Shown: positions 1 to 8,527, counted from the first letter of the stretch. The stretch: 64,000 nucleotides of DNA from Prevotella melaninogenica (GCF_013267595.1 NZ_CP054010.1:1178001-1242000), one strand, 5' to 3'. Program-made: numbers and translations. Notes: a model not told the origin generated them from the sequence alone.

Positions 1-357
1 TCGCCTTACGAGGTACTCACCGTCTTTACAGAAGCAGGTGGGGGGGAGAAAAATGTCGCCCCCTATGACTTGAAGGAAAATGGCAAGTAGCCAAAGTCCA
101 ATGCCTATCAGCGCACTATAGAGGCGTATCACCAACTTCCTTTTGCTTTTCCGTGCAGCAATCATCAGTGCAATCGGTGACAGAAGAGCAGCCCAAATAG
201 GTATGTAAGTCAGTCCCCAGCGCAGGTGTACGTCTTCGGGTAGCAGAATATAAATCAGCCCACAGAGGAATATTGCACTAAGGTGTAAGCCCATTGCAAG
301 CGATAGTTCTTTGCGTTGAACAAAGTCTTTTATCCTATTCCATTGCGGTTTTTGCAT
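1..357 (-). CDS. Partial hypothetical membrane protein (N-terminal 119 residues)
   Basis: The reading frame opens at an ATG at 357 (MQKPQWNRIKDF...) and stays open to the window edge, so the C-terminus is missing. About three hydrophobic stretches are visible, near residues 17-40 (AMGLHLSAIFLCGLIYILL), 52-68 (YIPIWAALLSPIALMI) and 80-100 (YSALIGIGLWLLAIFL), separated by short basic loops (ARKSKRKL). This suggests a small polytopic inner-membrane protein. I do not recognise the family. A Bacteroidota-type promoter lies just upstream (380-411) inside a repeat that is also found upstream of the next gene, so both genes may share a regulatory region. The function is unknown. Confidence 0.65.
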   Translation of the reverse strand, partial: MQKPQWNRIKDFVQRKELSLAMGLHLSAIFLCGLIYILLPEDVHLRWGLTYIPIWAALLSPIALMIAARKSKRKLVIRLYSALIGIGLWLLAIFLQVIGGDIFLPPTCFCKDGEYLVRR

Positions 358-379
358 ATTGTTAAAGTTAGTTATGGAG

Positions 380-411
380 CAAATTTACGCTTTTCTACAT
401 TAATAAGCAAG
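380..411 (-). promoter_or_regulatory. Bacteroidota-type promoter for the partial membrane protein gene
   Basis: Read on the minus strand, the -7 element is TAAATTTG (387-380), a match to TAnnTTTG. After a 20 bp spacer there is CTTG (411-408), a 3-of-4 match to the -33 TTTG. The start codon at 357 lies 23 bp downstream. The identical arrangement occurs at 2871-2902. Confidence 0.55.
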
Positions 412-623
412 TATTTGTTATGTTTTTTGTAGTTCTCACTATTTATTCTTTTCTCATCCTCTGATATAGAAGAGCCTTTTCTCATACTCCTTTGAAGTGG
501 TGGATAACGCTTTGAAAAATCATTACACAAATTTAAGTAAAACCCCTATAAATAAGGATAAAAACACATATAAAAAGCGTGTTTGTAACCAACAGGAAAT
601 CAGTTAGTTATAAAGTAGCATCA

Positions 624-722
624 GAAAAGGTGCCTAATTGGACTTCAAAAGGGCGTTAGTTAGACCTCAAAAGGGCACCTCTTGCAAGTCAATTAGGCAT
701 CTTTTAGAAGCCAAAAGAGCAT
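624..722 (-). repeat. Dispersed GRYGCCC-type intergenic repeat, copy 1
   Basis: Read on the minus strand it runs ATGCTCTTTTGGCTTCTAAA...GAGGTGCCCTTTTG...ACGCCCTTTTGAAG..., the same module series seen at 3113, 7975, 21797, 46850, 53174 and 58775. Its outer parts pair: TGCCTAATTG (631-640) with CAATTAGGCA (690-699), a perfect 10 bp stem. Confidence 0.8.
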
Positions 723-814
723 GTATTGGTTGATGAGGATGTGAAAAAAGTTTACAATCATACGTGTGATAGCTTAAAAGAAGAGTAATGTTTTTTGTGA
801 GAATAAGACTTCAC

Positions 815-2767
815 TTATTTCTCAATCAGCGGTCGGAAGACTTGAGGAAACGTTCCCTGTTTCGCTTGTTGTTGAAGAAAAGCCTTTATATCTGAGAAGT
901 TCTTGTATTTTTCTTCTTGGGAAATCATATCTTTAAGAATGTCATAGCTCCACGGTGCAGGGTAGCTCCAAAGGAGGCTGATGTAACGAGTTTCACCGTA
1001 ATGTGTCTTCTTTTTGGCTGCAGCTTGGCAGATGGTCTTTACATACCATTCAAAGTCTGGCTTATCCCACGCCTTAAGAAGCCAATAAGATTCGTTGGTC
1101 ATTCGCCCATTCTTCTTCAAATCGCGCTTCAGAAACTTATTGATTCGGGCGATATCGTTCTTGTTCTTGTATCGAGCGAGGAACATCAAAACCTCGTCAT
1201 TGCCTTTGTCAGCCTCTTTGATGATGGTTGGGTAATAGGATTTGAGTGGTTGGAGGTCATGAAGGAACCCTTTTTTATATCCATATTTTTTCATATAATC
1301 AAAGAACACTAAGCTGTCAATGGCTGCTTGCTGTTGTTCAGGCAGGTCCTCGTCTACGTTACTATAGTAGACGCTGAGAATAGAACGGTGGAAGGGAACT
1401 TTGAATTCTTCTTCAGAGCTGGATATACAGTTTACTTTTGTTGTGTCGTTTATAGCCTGTTTAAGAATGTTGAATATTTGCCCATTGGGTTTCTCCAACA
1501 GGATTTTGAATGCCCAAAGGCGTGTGATGCGCGAAGGACTTGTTTGGGCAAGCTCAGCCAACTGGTCGCTTGTAGCATTGTAGCGCAATGAGTCAGCATA
1601 GTCAAATTGCATTAAACGATAATAACTATCGTGCCCTACAGTCTCATCCTCAGAAAAGAAAGTTTCTTTGTTTAAGGCGTCAAGAGCCATTGCAAGCGTT
1701 TTAAGCGACTCTTCCGTTTGTGGTCTTCCACTTCTGACAGTACGTCTTTCCTTTAGATATCTGTCGTACAGCGGTTGGAAAATCGGAGGGATAGGTCCTT
1801 CCTTTGCATACTGTATAAAGTGTTTCTTTATTTCGCGAATGTTACTATATCTGTCTTTACCAGAAAGGATATTGTCGAGAAGTTGATAGCTCCAAGGCGC
1901 AGGATATTGCCAAAGAAGAGGGAAATAATCCTCTACGCTAAAGTAATCTGGTTTGCCAATAACGGCTTGACAAACGCTTTTTGCGTATTCTTCAAAGTCT
2001 GGTTTGCCCCATTCTTCGAGGATTTCACGGGTATCGTATGTCAGTCGCTTGTTCTCCTCAAAGTCAGCTTGCAGCAACTTACGGATGTGCTGTAAGTCGT
2101 TAGGATTCTTATATTTGATGAGCAATGGCAGGACTTCTACCTGTCCGTTGTCGGCAGCTTCGACTACAGCTGCATAGTATTTCTGTCTGGGTTTGAAGTG
2201 TTCGAGTATTCCATAGGAATATCCATAACGCTTCATATAGTCGAAGAAAGCTAAACTATCAATCGCCTCTTGCATTTCTGGTGTCTGACTATTCACTTGA
2301 TCAAAATAGTAGAGGGAGAAAGCTCTGAGGTTATAAGGTTCCTTGCTATAGAAACAATAACTCATCTGCTCAGTCTCTGTGGTGTCGTTGATAGTTGCTT
2401 TCAGGACATCATAGACTTGCTTGTTAGGTTTCTCTAACAAGATTCTGAAAGCCCAAAGACGTGTGGCAGGATTAGGATTTGTCTTAGCTATCTCGGCTAA
2501 TTGGTCTGGTGTGGCGTGACGGCGCAGCCAATCAGCATAATTATATTGTTTTGATCGGTGATGCTCTGGACCGAGTACGTAGGTAGAGGCAAATATACCA
2601 TGCTTGTTTATGGAGTCGATAGCCATCTGAATGCTGTCTGGCATCTCGTACACATCAGTCTTACCACTTCTGAAACTACTGCCAAGAAGTGTTATAGAGA
2701 GGAGTGTTGCGACAAGGTAAATAGGTTGTTTAAAGTTGAACTTTTTAATTCTTTGAACGTTGAGCAT
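815..2767 (-). CDS. Hypothetical secreted/anchored protein with two ~300-residue internal repeats
   Basis: I chose the ATG at 2767 (MLNVQRIKKFNFKQPIYLV...), giving 650 residues with an N-terminal hydrophobic signal segment (YLVATLLSITLLG). The longer frame to a GTG at 2836 only adds residues encoded by repetitive DNA (KVQCSNLKVQSS). After the signal the protein is an internal duplication. Both halves contain YAD-L-ATxDQLAE, TRLWAF-ILLEKPN, AINDTT, AIDSL-FFDYMK-YGY and LLW-YPAPWSY, in that order. The two halves start near residues 42 and 355 of the chosen start. The spacing of helices and repeated LxxLA/ILLEKPN segments suggests an alpha-helical repeat fold, but I do not recognise a family. 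The gene has its own promoter at 2871-2902 and is bracketed by direct repeats. Confidence 0.75.
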   Translation of the reverse strand: MLNVQRIKKFNFKQPIYLVATLLSITLLGSSFRSGKTDVYEMPDSIQMAIDSINKHGIFASTYVLGPEHHRSKQYNYADWLRRHATPDQLAEIAKTNPNPATRLWAFRILLEKPNKQVYDVLKATINDTTETEQMSYCFYSKEPYNLRAFSLYYFDQVNSQTPEMQEAIDSLAFFDYMKRYGYSYGILEHFKPRQKYYAAVVEAADNGQVEVLPLLIKYKNPNDLQHIRKLLQADFEENKRLTYDTREILEEWGKPDFEEYAKSVCQAVIGKPDYFSVEDYFPLLWQYPAPWSYQLLDNILSGKDRYSNIREIKKHFIQYAKEGPIPPIFQPLYDRYLKERRTVRSGRPQTEESLKTLAMALDALNKETFFSEDETVGHDSYYRLMQFDYADSLRYNATSDQLAELAQTSPSRITRLWAFKILLEKPNGQIFNILKQAINDTTKVNCISSSEEEFKVPFHRSILSVYYSNVDEDLPEQQQAAIDSLVFFDYMKKYGYKKGFLHDLQPLKSYYPTIIKEADKGNDEVLMFLARYKNKNDIARINKFLKRDLKKNGRMTNESYWLLKAWDKPDFEWYVKTICQAAAKKKTHYGETRYISLLWSYPAPWSYDILKDMISQEEKYKNFSDIKAFLQQQAKQGTFPQVFRPLIEK

Positions 2768-2848
2768 AGAACTTTGAACTTTGAGGTTTGAACATTGAAC
2801 TTTATGATTAGCGACTACGAATTTCTCGAATAACACGAATCATTTGTT
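2749..2848. repeat. Repetitive element related to the 60.3-60.7 kb repeats, overlapping a gene start
   Basis: It contains TTTGAACGTTGAGCATAGAA, TTTGAGGTTTGAACATTGAA and GACTACGAATTTCTCGAATA followed by ACACGAATCA. The same words (TTCAATGTTC, AACCTCAAA, GACTACGAATTACGC, CACGAATCA) make up the 128 bp tandem repeats at 60333-60716. Here the element covers the 5' leader and the first codons of the two-repeat protein gene. Confidence 0.7.
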
Positions 2849-2870
2849 ATTGTTAAAGTTAGTTATGTGG

Positions 2871-2902
2871 CAAATTTACGTTTTTCTACATTAATAAGCA
2901 AG
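2871..2902 (-). promoter_or_regulatory. Bacteroidota-type promoter for the two-repeat protein gene
   Basis: On the minus strand there is a TAAATTTG -7 element (2878-2871), a 20 bp spacer and CTTG (2902-2899) as a 3-of-4 -33 element. Transcription would start near 2864, about 97 nt before the chosen ATG at 2767. Confidence 0.55.
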
Positions 2903-3112
2903 TATTTGTTATTATTTTTGTTCTCACTATCTGTTTTTTTCTTATCTTCCGACACTGAACCCTTTTTCTTTTTGATACTCGAAAATCCAGCGATAAGGCT
3001 TTGAAAAATCATTACATAAATTCAAATAAAACCCCTATAAATAAGGATAAAAACACATATAAAAAGCGTGTTTGCAACCAACAGTAAATCAATTAGTTAT
3101 AAAGTAGTATTA

Positions 3113-3211
3113 GAAAAGGTGCCCAATTGGACTTCAAAAGGGCGTTAGTTAGACCTCAAAAGGGCACCTCTTGCAAGTCAATTAGGCATCTTTTAGAAGC
3201 CAAAAGAGCAT
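3113..3211 (-). repeat. Dispersed GRYGCCC-type intergenic repeat, copy 2
   Basis: It is nearly identical to copy 1 (624-722) because it lies inside the right-hand direct repeat. The outer stem has one mismatch (TGCCCAATTG against CAATTAGGCA). Confidence 0.8.
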
Positions 3212-3240
3212 GTATTGGTTTTGAATTGTATGAAAATAGT

Positions 3241-3596
3241 TTACAAATATCAATATATGGGAACCAGTTGTTTGCAGAAGACGGATAGGTTTAATATCTA
3301 TTTGCATTTTATCTTTTAGTTTATCCTCCTTTGTAAGACCAAGTCATTTGAGATATTAATACCCTACAAGCGTATAAATCTTTACCCTATCTCTACTCTA
3401 TGAATTTAACAGACGAACCCCTCTTGTTTATAAAGTGACTGCAGAACTACTAAGTAGTTTTTGTGTTAACTATGTTTAAAATCGCAAAAATAAATAGGTT
3501 GTGGAGAAATACCTGCTGTTTTTTTTGTAATTTTATCCCCAAAATTCATTTAAGGCATGAGTAACAACTCACTTACATGCCGCATATTGGAAATAG
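3241..3596. other. Gene-free stretch
   Basis: AT-rich intergenic DNA between the divergent minus-strand gene and the plus-strand uptake cluster. It must contain the promoter for the gene at 3597, but I could not place a convincing TTTG/TAnnTTTG pair. A short inverted sequence (GAGTAACAACTCA, 3557-3571) lies just before that gene. Confidence 0.4.
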
Positions 3597-3917
3597 ATGA
3601 AGCAAAAGACAACGATAAAACTTATCTATGCGTGGACACTTCTTTTTGTGTTCACTTCTATGCTTTTGCTCAAAGATTTCCATTATCATAACACTTCTTA
3701 TCACGGTTCAGACAAGGCTTCTGTAAGCCATAATGCTTCGTTGAAGCAGGTTTGTAACACTTGTGACTTCACAATGCACGAGTCTGTCGAAGCTAAAGCA
3801 ACAGTTTTCCAGCCTGTTGTAGCGATAAGTTGGGTTCCAAAACGTATATTTACAGAACAAACTGTCTATCAGGCTGTTGTCTCAATCAATAGCCATTCGC
3901 CTCCGACAGTGGGCTAA
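3597..3917 (+). CDS. Small His/Cys-containing membrane-anchored protein
   Basis: The 106-residue protein has one N-terminal hydrophobic segment (IYAWTLLFVFTSMLLL, residues 10-25), then a His-dense patch (DFHYHNTSYHGSD, 27-39), another His in SVSHN and a CNTC pair (about 53-56), ending with HSPPTVG. The patch looks suited to metal binding, though no family is recognised. It lies 131 bp upstream of a TonB-dependent receptor and a lipoprotein with repeated QHFF motifs, so a periplasmic metal-handling or accessory role in uptake is a reasonable inference. The ATG at 3597 is the only sensible start. Confidence 0.6.
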   Translation: MKQKTTIKLIYAWTLLFVFTSMLLLKDFHYHNTSYHGSDKASVSHNASLKQVCNTCDFTMHESVEAKATVFQPVVAISWVPKRIFTEQTVYQAVVSINSHSPPTVG

Positions 3918-4048
3918 TCATCACCTTATTTATATGGGATAGGTGCGCACTAAGGTGTGCATACATGTCCGTATGACAAACTTTTCATAGGTTCTTTGCC
4001 CATTTAAGGGGGCGAAAGAGCCGTCTATTGACATTTAATATTTAGTCT

Positions 4049-6166
4049 ATGATGCTTAATTTAAAATTAGACAGGCATCAGTGGGCAGGTGTTTTATTCG
4101 CATTGCTGTGTTGGTCTATGCCGTTAGCTGCACAGCATGAGAATACCACTAAGCCTACTCATGATTCCATTTGCCTAAGTGAAGTTGTGGTTTCTACTCG
4201 TCGCCAGATGATGAGTGTAAACCAAATAGGCAGTCAAATTAATCAAACCGCCATTACAAATGCTATGGGACGCTCCTTGGGTTCATTGCTTGAGGGGGTC
4301 AGTGGTATAAGCTCTATCCAGACAGGAACAATTGTTTCAAAGCCTGTGATACATGGAATGTATGGCAATCGCATACTCTTGGTGAGCAATGGTGCACGTT
4401 TGACAGGTCAGCAATGGGGTGCAGATCATGCCCCAGAAGTAGATAAAAACAGTTATAGTAACATCGAAGTGGTGAAAGGAGCAGATGCTGTAAGATATGG
4501 TTCAGAGGCTCTTGGCGGTATTGTGCTTATGCAACCTTCCCCCTTACCTTATGACGTCAGTGGTCTTCACGGTATGGTAGCGGGACTTTATGGCACCAAT
4601 GGCAGACGCTTTGGAGTCTCAGGTTATGTTGAAAATAGCTTTAAGTGGCATGGCGACTGGGCATGGCGTTTACATCTGAATACCGAGAATGGAGGCGACA
4701 GAAGTACGGCTCATTACCTGCTAAACAATACCGGAATGCGTGAAAACGACCTATCCCTCGCCTTAGGTTATAGACGTGGAGCGTGGCGATTAGAAACAGG
4801 TTATAGTCTGTTTGCACAGAAATTAGGTGTTATGCAGAGTGCACAGATGGGTAACGAACAGCTGTTACAAGAGCGTATCAGACTCGGTCAGCCAGTCGAT
4901 TTTACCCCTTTCAGTCGCCATATAGACTATCCTTTTCAGCAGATAACTCATCATAATGTCTATTTTAAGGCGTTTTTTGATCACGAAAAGATAGGACATT
5001 TCGCTTTTCAATCAACCTTCCAGCAGGACAATCGACGCGAAAACCGCATCCGACGTCTGAACCATTCGGACATTCCTACCGTCAGTTTGCACTTGAATTC
5101 GTTGCAGAACTCACTCGTTTGGAACAAGGGTTATCAGCATTGGAAGAGTGAAGCAGGAGCGCAACTGCTGATAACCGACAATACGAACGAGCGTGGAACG
5201 GGTGTTGTTCCTATCATTCCGAATTACACGGAGGTAGCTTTCGGACTCTATGCGCTGCAGAAATACACTGCTGATCGATGGGGAATGGAGGCTGGAGTGC
5301 GCTTCGATGGACAGCAAACAAAGGCTGATGGCTATGATTGGACAGGACGAAGATATGGCGGAAAGCGTGACTTTGCGAACTTTACTTATAGTCTTGGTGG
5401 TCATTATCACATCAATAAACAACTGAAATTGACCTCCCATTTTGGTGTAGCTTGGCGTGCCCCACATGTCTATGAACTGTATAGTAATGGCAATGAACTT
5501 AGTTCTGGTATCTTTGTGAAGGGCGATTCAACCCTCCTTTCAGAGCAGAGTTACAAGTGGATAACCTCATTGAAATATGCAAGTAAGTACTTTGATGTTC
5601 AGCTTGATGGCTACCTTCAGTGGATTAATAACTACATCTTCGACCAGCCAACAGGACGGAATATCACGGTTGTATCAGGTGCTTATCCTGTATTCCAGTA
5701 CAGACAGACACGTGCTTTCTTCCAAGGTGTCGACTTAGATGCCCATGTCCGACCACTATCATCGCTCGATTATCATCTTGTTACGGCAATGATTTGGGCA
5801 CGTGAGATGCCTTCTCACGCTTATTTACCTTATATTCCGAGCTTCCGTCTGACCCATTCGCTGACGTGGTCGCTGCCTTTCTTCAAGGCATTCTCGCCTA
5901 AGATAGGGTTAAGTCATCGCTTTGTGGCAAAGCAAACACGCTTCGACCCGGCAACAGACCTCATTGCAACCAGTCCTGATGCCTATCATCTTATGGGCTT
6001 TGAAGTCAACTTCTCGGTGCCAATGCGTGAGGGTCAGTCGCTTCGTGTAGGACTGATGGGCGACAATATCCTTAACCGCGAGTACAAGGAATACACTAAT
6101 CGCAGTCGCTACTATGCCCATGATATGGGTCGTGACGTGCGTTGTATGATTACATGGAACTTCTAA
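4049..6166 (+). CDS. TonB-dependent outer-membrane receptor (metal or metal-complex uptake type)
   Basis: The 705-residue protein has a signal peptide (WAGVLFALLCWSMPLAAQ), a TonB-box-like segment (ICLSEVVVSTRR, about 42-53), a plug domain (SLGSLLEGVSGISSI...RILLVSNGARLTGQQWGADH...IEVVKGADAVRYGSEALGG) and a long beta-barrel ending in an aromatic residue (CMITWNF). There is no CarboxypepD-like N-terminal domain and no SusD partner, which argues against glycan uptake. The plug motif QQWGxDHAPE is typical of Bacteroidota receptors I associate with metal or heme-type substrates, but the substrate is not proven. It probably forms an operon with the lipoprotein that starts 17 bp downstream. Confidence 0.85.
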   Translation: MMLNLKLDRHQWAGVLFALLCWSMPLAAQHENTTKPTHDSICLSEVVVSTRRQMMSVNQIGSQINQTAITNAMGRSLGSLLEGVSGISSIQTGTIVSKPVIHGMYGNRILLVSNGARLTGQQWGADHAPEVDKNSYSNIEVVKGADAVRYGSEALGGIVLMQPSPLPYDVSGLHGMVAGLYGTNGRRFGVSGYVENSFKWHGDWAWRLHLNTENGGDRSTAHYLLNNTGMRENDLSLALGYRRGAWRLETGYSLFAQKLGVMQSAQMGNEQLLQERIRLGQPVDFTPFSRHIDYPFQQITHHNVYFKAFFDHEKIGHFAFQSTFQQDNRRENRIRRLNHSDIPTVSLHLNSLQNSLVWNKGYQHWKSEAGAQLLITDNTNERGTGVVPIIPNYTEVAFGLYALQKYTADRWGMEAGVRFDGQQTKADGYDWTGRRYGGKRDFANFTYSLGGHYHINKQLKLTSHFGVAWRAPHVYELYSNGNELSSGIFVKGDSTLLSEQSYKWITSLKYASKYFDVQLDGYLQWINNYIFDQPTGRNITVVSGAYPVFQYRQTRAFFQGVDLDAHVRPLSSLDYHLVTAMIWAREMPSHAYLPYIPSFRLTHSLTWSLPFFKAFSPKIGLSHRFVAKQTRFDPATDLIATSPDAYHLMGFEVNFSVPMREGQSLRVGLMGDNILNREYKEYTNRSRYYAHDMGRDVRCMITWNF

Positions 6167-6183
6167 CAAAAAACATAAAAACG

Positions 6184-7824
6184 ATGAAAACAAAGAGATT
6201 CATAAATGGTCTTGTCCTTGCTTTTAGTGCAGTAATGACCATGCTGTTCGTGGGTTGTAACCCAGAACAGCCAGAGAATGAGAAAGAAAATAAACTCCAT
6301 GAAGACCCTGTTCGTGCTGTCTTTACACTGCAGGAAGGAACACTCAACAATGCTTCTGCCTTTGATAATACGCCAAAGATGGCTAATTTCAAGGCGTCTT
6401 CTGCTCCAGCTCAAGTGATAGAGTGGGAGACAACGGCTGGTCAGGGTTGGCACGTGACGAGCGCAACAAAGTCGTTTAACGTAAAGAATAGCGTGGACAA
6501 CCCTTCAGTTGTCTATCTTCTGAAGATGGAGTATTATAATGCAAAGGGCGAAATGATGAACAGTCAGTTCTATAACCTTGGTCAGGACAAGATTCATCAG
6601 CACTTCTTCTCAATGTTCAAGCAGGTGATGTATGAGGGACAGACGAGTTCTGTGCGTGTCACAAACAAGGCAGAACTGCCTTATGACTACCGTTATATAG
6701 ACGAGTTGAACGGTACCTTCGTTGGCGACACGAATCCTATGGGCTTCGAAGGTCTTATCAAATTTGTGAAGCCGGGACGTAAGTTTACGCTCTCTGTCGA
6801 CCTGCTCCACGCTGCAGGAAGTAAGTTTGGTGACGACGGAAAGGCCTCTCCTTTCTACAATCCAGCTGGAAAGTTGCTTAGCACTGGACTTTGGGATATC
6901 AACGTTAAACTGCCTATCGTGATTGATGGGCAGTCAACTGAGGAGAGTACTACCGACCCTTCACTTATCAATCCTGCAAAGGCTGTGATTGAAATCTATA
7001 ATGGTCACCTGCATGGACCAAAGGCTTTTCATCAGAACCCAACACCAAAAGAATTGAAGTATATCGGACGTAACTACAAGCTTACCTATACTTTGGAGAA
7101 TGGAAAGTGGGTGGCTGATCCACAGAATGGTAAGAGTGTGAATCTTATGGGAAGTAGTCAGGGGTATTATGTGTCGGCTTTTGTCATTCACTATTATGAT
7201 AAGGCGGGCAACGAAATTACCTCTCAAATCGTCAATAATGGCGAAGACAGCCACTATCAGCACTTCTTTATGGTAGACGATATTCGCCCTTCTTATGGCG
7301 GAAAGAAGGAGGCAACCGATGTTAACTCTACTGAATTCTTCGATTATGTCTACTGTGATACGGACCCATGGAATAAGACTAACAAGTTTGATGGTGCTAA
7401 ATTCACTGGTCAGTCGAACCCTATCGGACACAAAGGCTACTTTAAGTTCTTGCGTACGCATAAGCAGTTTAACCTCGAAATTCGCTTGATGCGTGCTCGT
7501 AACTCTAAGTTGATCAATGGCAAAGCAAGTCCTTTCTACGCACCAACTGCCCGTCAGTTGAAGGAGGAAGCGTGGCTGCCAACCATCGTCGTACCGATGA
7601 ATATCTATATGGACAGCGATGAGCGCGAACTGGATGAAAAGGTTTACGATACTGATTACGATAAGTTAAGCGACAATGCAAAGGATTATTCAGAGAGCAA
7701 CTTGATGTCAATTCGTTCACTGATGGATGCCTTTGGAATAACCGATATCAAGACTGCTGTCCTCGATTTCTGGTGGAATTTCCACGGAGATAGCAAGCAC
7801 AGCGATGCTGGTTTCTGGTTCTAA
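6184..7824 (+). CDS. Surface/periplasmic lipoprotein partner of the TonB receptor
   Basis: I chose the ATG at 6184 (MKTKRFINGLVLAF), just after the receptor stop, over an earlier overlapping ATG at 6142, because it gives a clean lipoprotein signal ending in LFVGC (546 residues). The mature protein holds two related halves. Each has a beta-strand-rich segment followed by a motif with QHFF (KIHQHFFSMF near residue 127; HYQHFFMVDD near 360), then NPxGxxGxxKF and SPFY. The duplicated His-Phe-Phe motif may be the ligand site. The family is not recognised. Tight spacing to the receptor suggests the pair captures one substrate at the cell surface. Confidence 0.75.
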   Translation: MKTKRFINGLVLAFSAVMTMLFVGCNPEQPENEKENKLHEDPVRAVFTLQEGTLNNASAFDNTPKMANFKASSAPAQVIEWETTAGQGWHVTSATKSFNVKNSVDNPSVVYLLKMEYYNAKGEMMNSQFYNLGQDKIHQHFFSMFKQVMYEGQTSSVRVTNKAELPYDYRYIDELNGTFVGDTNPMGFEGLIKFVKPGRKFTLSVDLLHAAGSKFGDDGKASPFYNPAGKLLSTGLWDINVKLPIVIDGQSTEESTTDPSLINPAKAVIEIYNGHLHGPKAFHQNPTPKELKYIGRNYKLTYTLENGKWVADPQNGKSVNLMGSSQGYYVSAFVIHYYDKAGNEITSQIVNNGEDSHYQHFFMVDDIRPSYGGKKEATDVNSTEFFDYVYCDTDPWNKTNKFDGAKFTGQSNPIGHKGYFKFLRTHKQFNLEIRLMRARNSKLINGKASPFYAPTARQLKEEAWLPTIVVPMNIYMDSDERELDEKVYDTDYDKLSDNAKDYSESNLMSIRSLMDAFGITDIKTAVLDFWWNFHGDSKHSDAGFWF

Positions 7825-7833
7825 TCGCAAGAA

Positions 7834-7920
7834 TTAAAGACTTATTCCTTCCTCTCTTAATATCGAGAGAGGAGGAAATAATATGGGAGACAGAAAGTAA
7901 TTACGCGCTTTCTGTCTTCT
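7834..7920 (+). terminator. Hairpins after the receptor/lipoprotein operon
   Basis: Two inverted repeats follow the lipoprotein stop: CCTCTCT/AGAGAGG around 7852-7873 and AGACAGAAAG (7888-7897) with CTTTCTGTCT (7908-7917). The second is followed by a T-rich stretch and is the likelier terminator. Confidence 0.55.
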
Positions 7921-7974
7921 GTATTTCTGCATCATTGTAAAAATCTTTCATATCTTCGATTTCAAGACATTATC

Positions 7975-8072
7975 TTTTGGCTTTGAAAAGACGCCCTTTT
8001 GGCTTGCAAAAGGTGCCCTTTAAGCCCCTTACTAACGCCCTTTTGACGCCTTACTAACGCTCTTTTGAAAAC
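7975..8072 (+). repeat. Dispersed GRYGCCC-type intergenic repeat, copy 3
   Basis: Module series GGCTTTGAAAAGACGCCCTT, GGCTTGCAAAAGGTGCCCTT, TAAGCCCCTTACTAACGCCC, TTACTAACGCTCTTTTGAAA. It has the same layout as the copies at 21797, 53174 and 58775. The rest of 7921-8400 holds no gene. Confidence 0.75.
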
Positions 8073-8267
8073 CGCTTTTGCAACTACCTGAACACGAGAG
8101 AGTTATAACGATGTTTAAAATACTTGTTTTTAGTCTTTTATTCCACCTTTTTTCTTGCTATTTTGTAACAATATTTCATAATGTTGTGCGGATGAATTTT
8201 CTCACAGAGGGCACAGATTTGCGATGATATGATATTGTTTCCTAACAGATTTTATTTTCTTATCGGC

Positions 8268-8340
8268 ATCTTGTCTGTCTTTGTAACTTGACGTAGCCCA
8301 CTACGTCTGCGCCTAAAAGACAAATAATCTGCTCAATGAT
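8268..8340 (+). repeat. Hairpin repeat containing CTTGACGTAGCCCACTACG (copy A)
   Basis: It contains a palindromic core (ACGTAG-CCC-CTACGT) within weaker outer arms (TCTTTGTA...AAAGACAAA). The same core and flanks, including the trailing AATCTGCT, appear on the minus strand at 46650-46720, so this is a dispersed intergenic element. Confidence 0.65.
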
Positions 8341-8400
8341 AAAACAAAATATGTTTAGGCTCTAATAATCGATTTGGATTAAAATACCTATTAGTAAGTA

Positions 8401-8432
8401 TTGACAAGATGGAAATCTTTGCCTATCTTTGC
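8401..8432 (+). promoter_or_regulatory. Promoter of the TetR/TonB-receptor operon
   Basis: The -7 element is TATCTTTGC (8424-8432), a full TAnnTTTG match. The -33 element is ATTG/TTGA at 8400-8404, about 20 bp upstream. Transcription would begin near 8438, about 10 nt before the leader ORF. Confidence 0.6.
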
Positions 8433-8448
8433 AGCAAAAATCGACAGA

Positions 8449-8508
8449 ATGGAGAAACGATTAGTATGCCATAGAACGTCAAGTGGAAGAAAGCGTATTG
8501 CAGGTTGA
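8449..8508 (+). CDS. Possible 19-residue leader peptide
   Basis: A short ORF reading MEKRLVCHRTSSGRKRIAG begins about 10 nt after the predicted transcription start. Its stop codon (8506-8508) falls in the loop of the terminator hairpin at 8491-8527. It is very basic (four Arg and three Lys-type positions in 19 residues). Position and overlap resemble a leader peptide of an attenuator. No homologue is known to me and translation is unproven. Confidence 0.35.
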   Translation: MEKRLVCHRTSSGRKRIAG

Positions 8509-8527
8509 ATGCAATACGCTTTTTTTT
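8491..8527 (+). terminator. Intrinsic terminator / attenuator before the TetR gene
   Basis: A perfect 12 bp stem, AAGCGTATTGCA (8491-8502) with TGCAATACGCTT (8510-8521), has a 7 nt loop and is followed by a run of T (8520-8527). It lies between the promoter at 8401-8432 and the TetR start at 8566, so full-length transcripts must read through it. Confidence 0.8.

Larger units (their letters stand above)
358..757. repeat. ~390 bp direct repeat, left copy
   Basis: This stretch is highly similar, in the same orientation, to 2848-3240 (offset about 2,490 bp). Both start TTGTTAAAGTTAGTTATG, both contain TCTACATTAATAAGCAAGTA and AACCCCTATAAATAAGGATA, and both end after a copy of the GRYGCCC intergenic repeat (AGCCAAAAGAGCATGTATTG). 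The middle (about 440-500) is the most diverged part. The two copies bracket the 650-residue two-repeat protein gene. Apart from the promoter and the dispersed repeat I see no gene in 358-814. Confidence 0.85.
2848..3240. repeat. ~390 bp direct repeat, right copy
   Basis: This is the second copy of 358-757 and lies directly upstream of the two-repeat protein gene (minus strand). It carries the promoter at 2871-2902 and a dispersed GRYGCCC repeat at 3113-3211. Identity is high except around 2930-2990. Confidence 0.85.

Noticed and set aside
6142..6183. Earlier start for the receptor-associated lipoprotein
   Set aside because: It overlaps the TonB receptor end, and the extra residues would spoil the lipoprotein signal that begins at the ATG at 6184.
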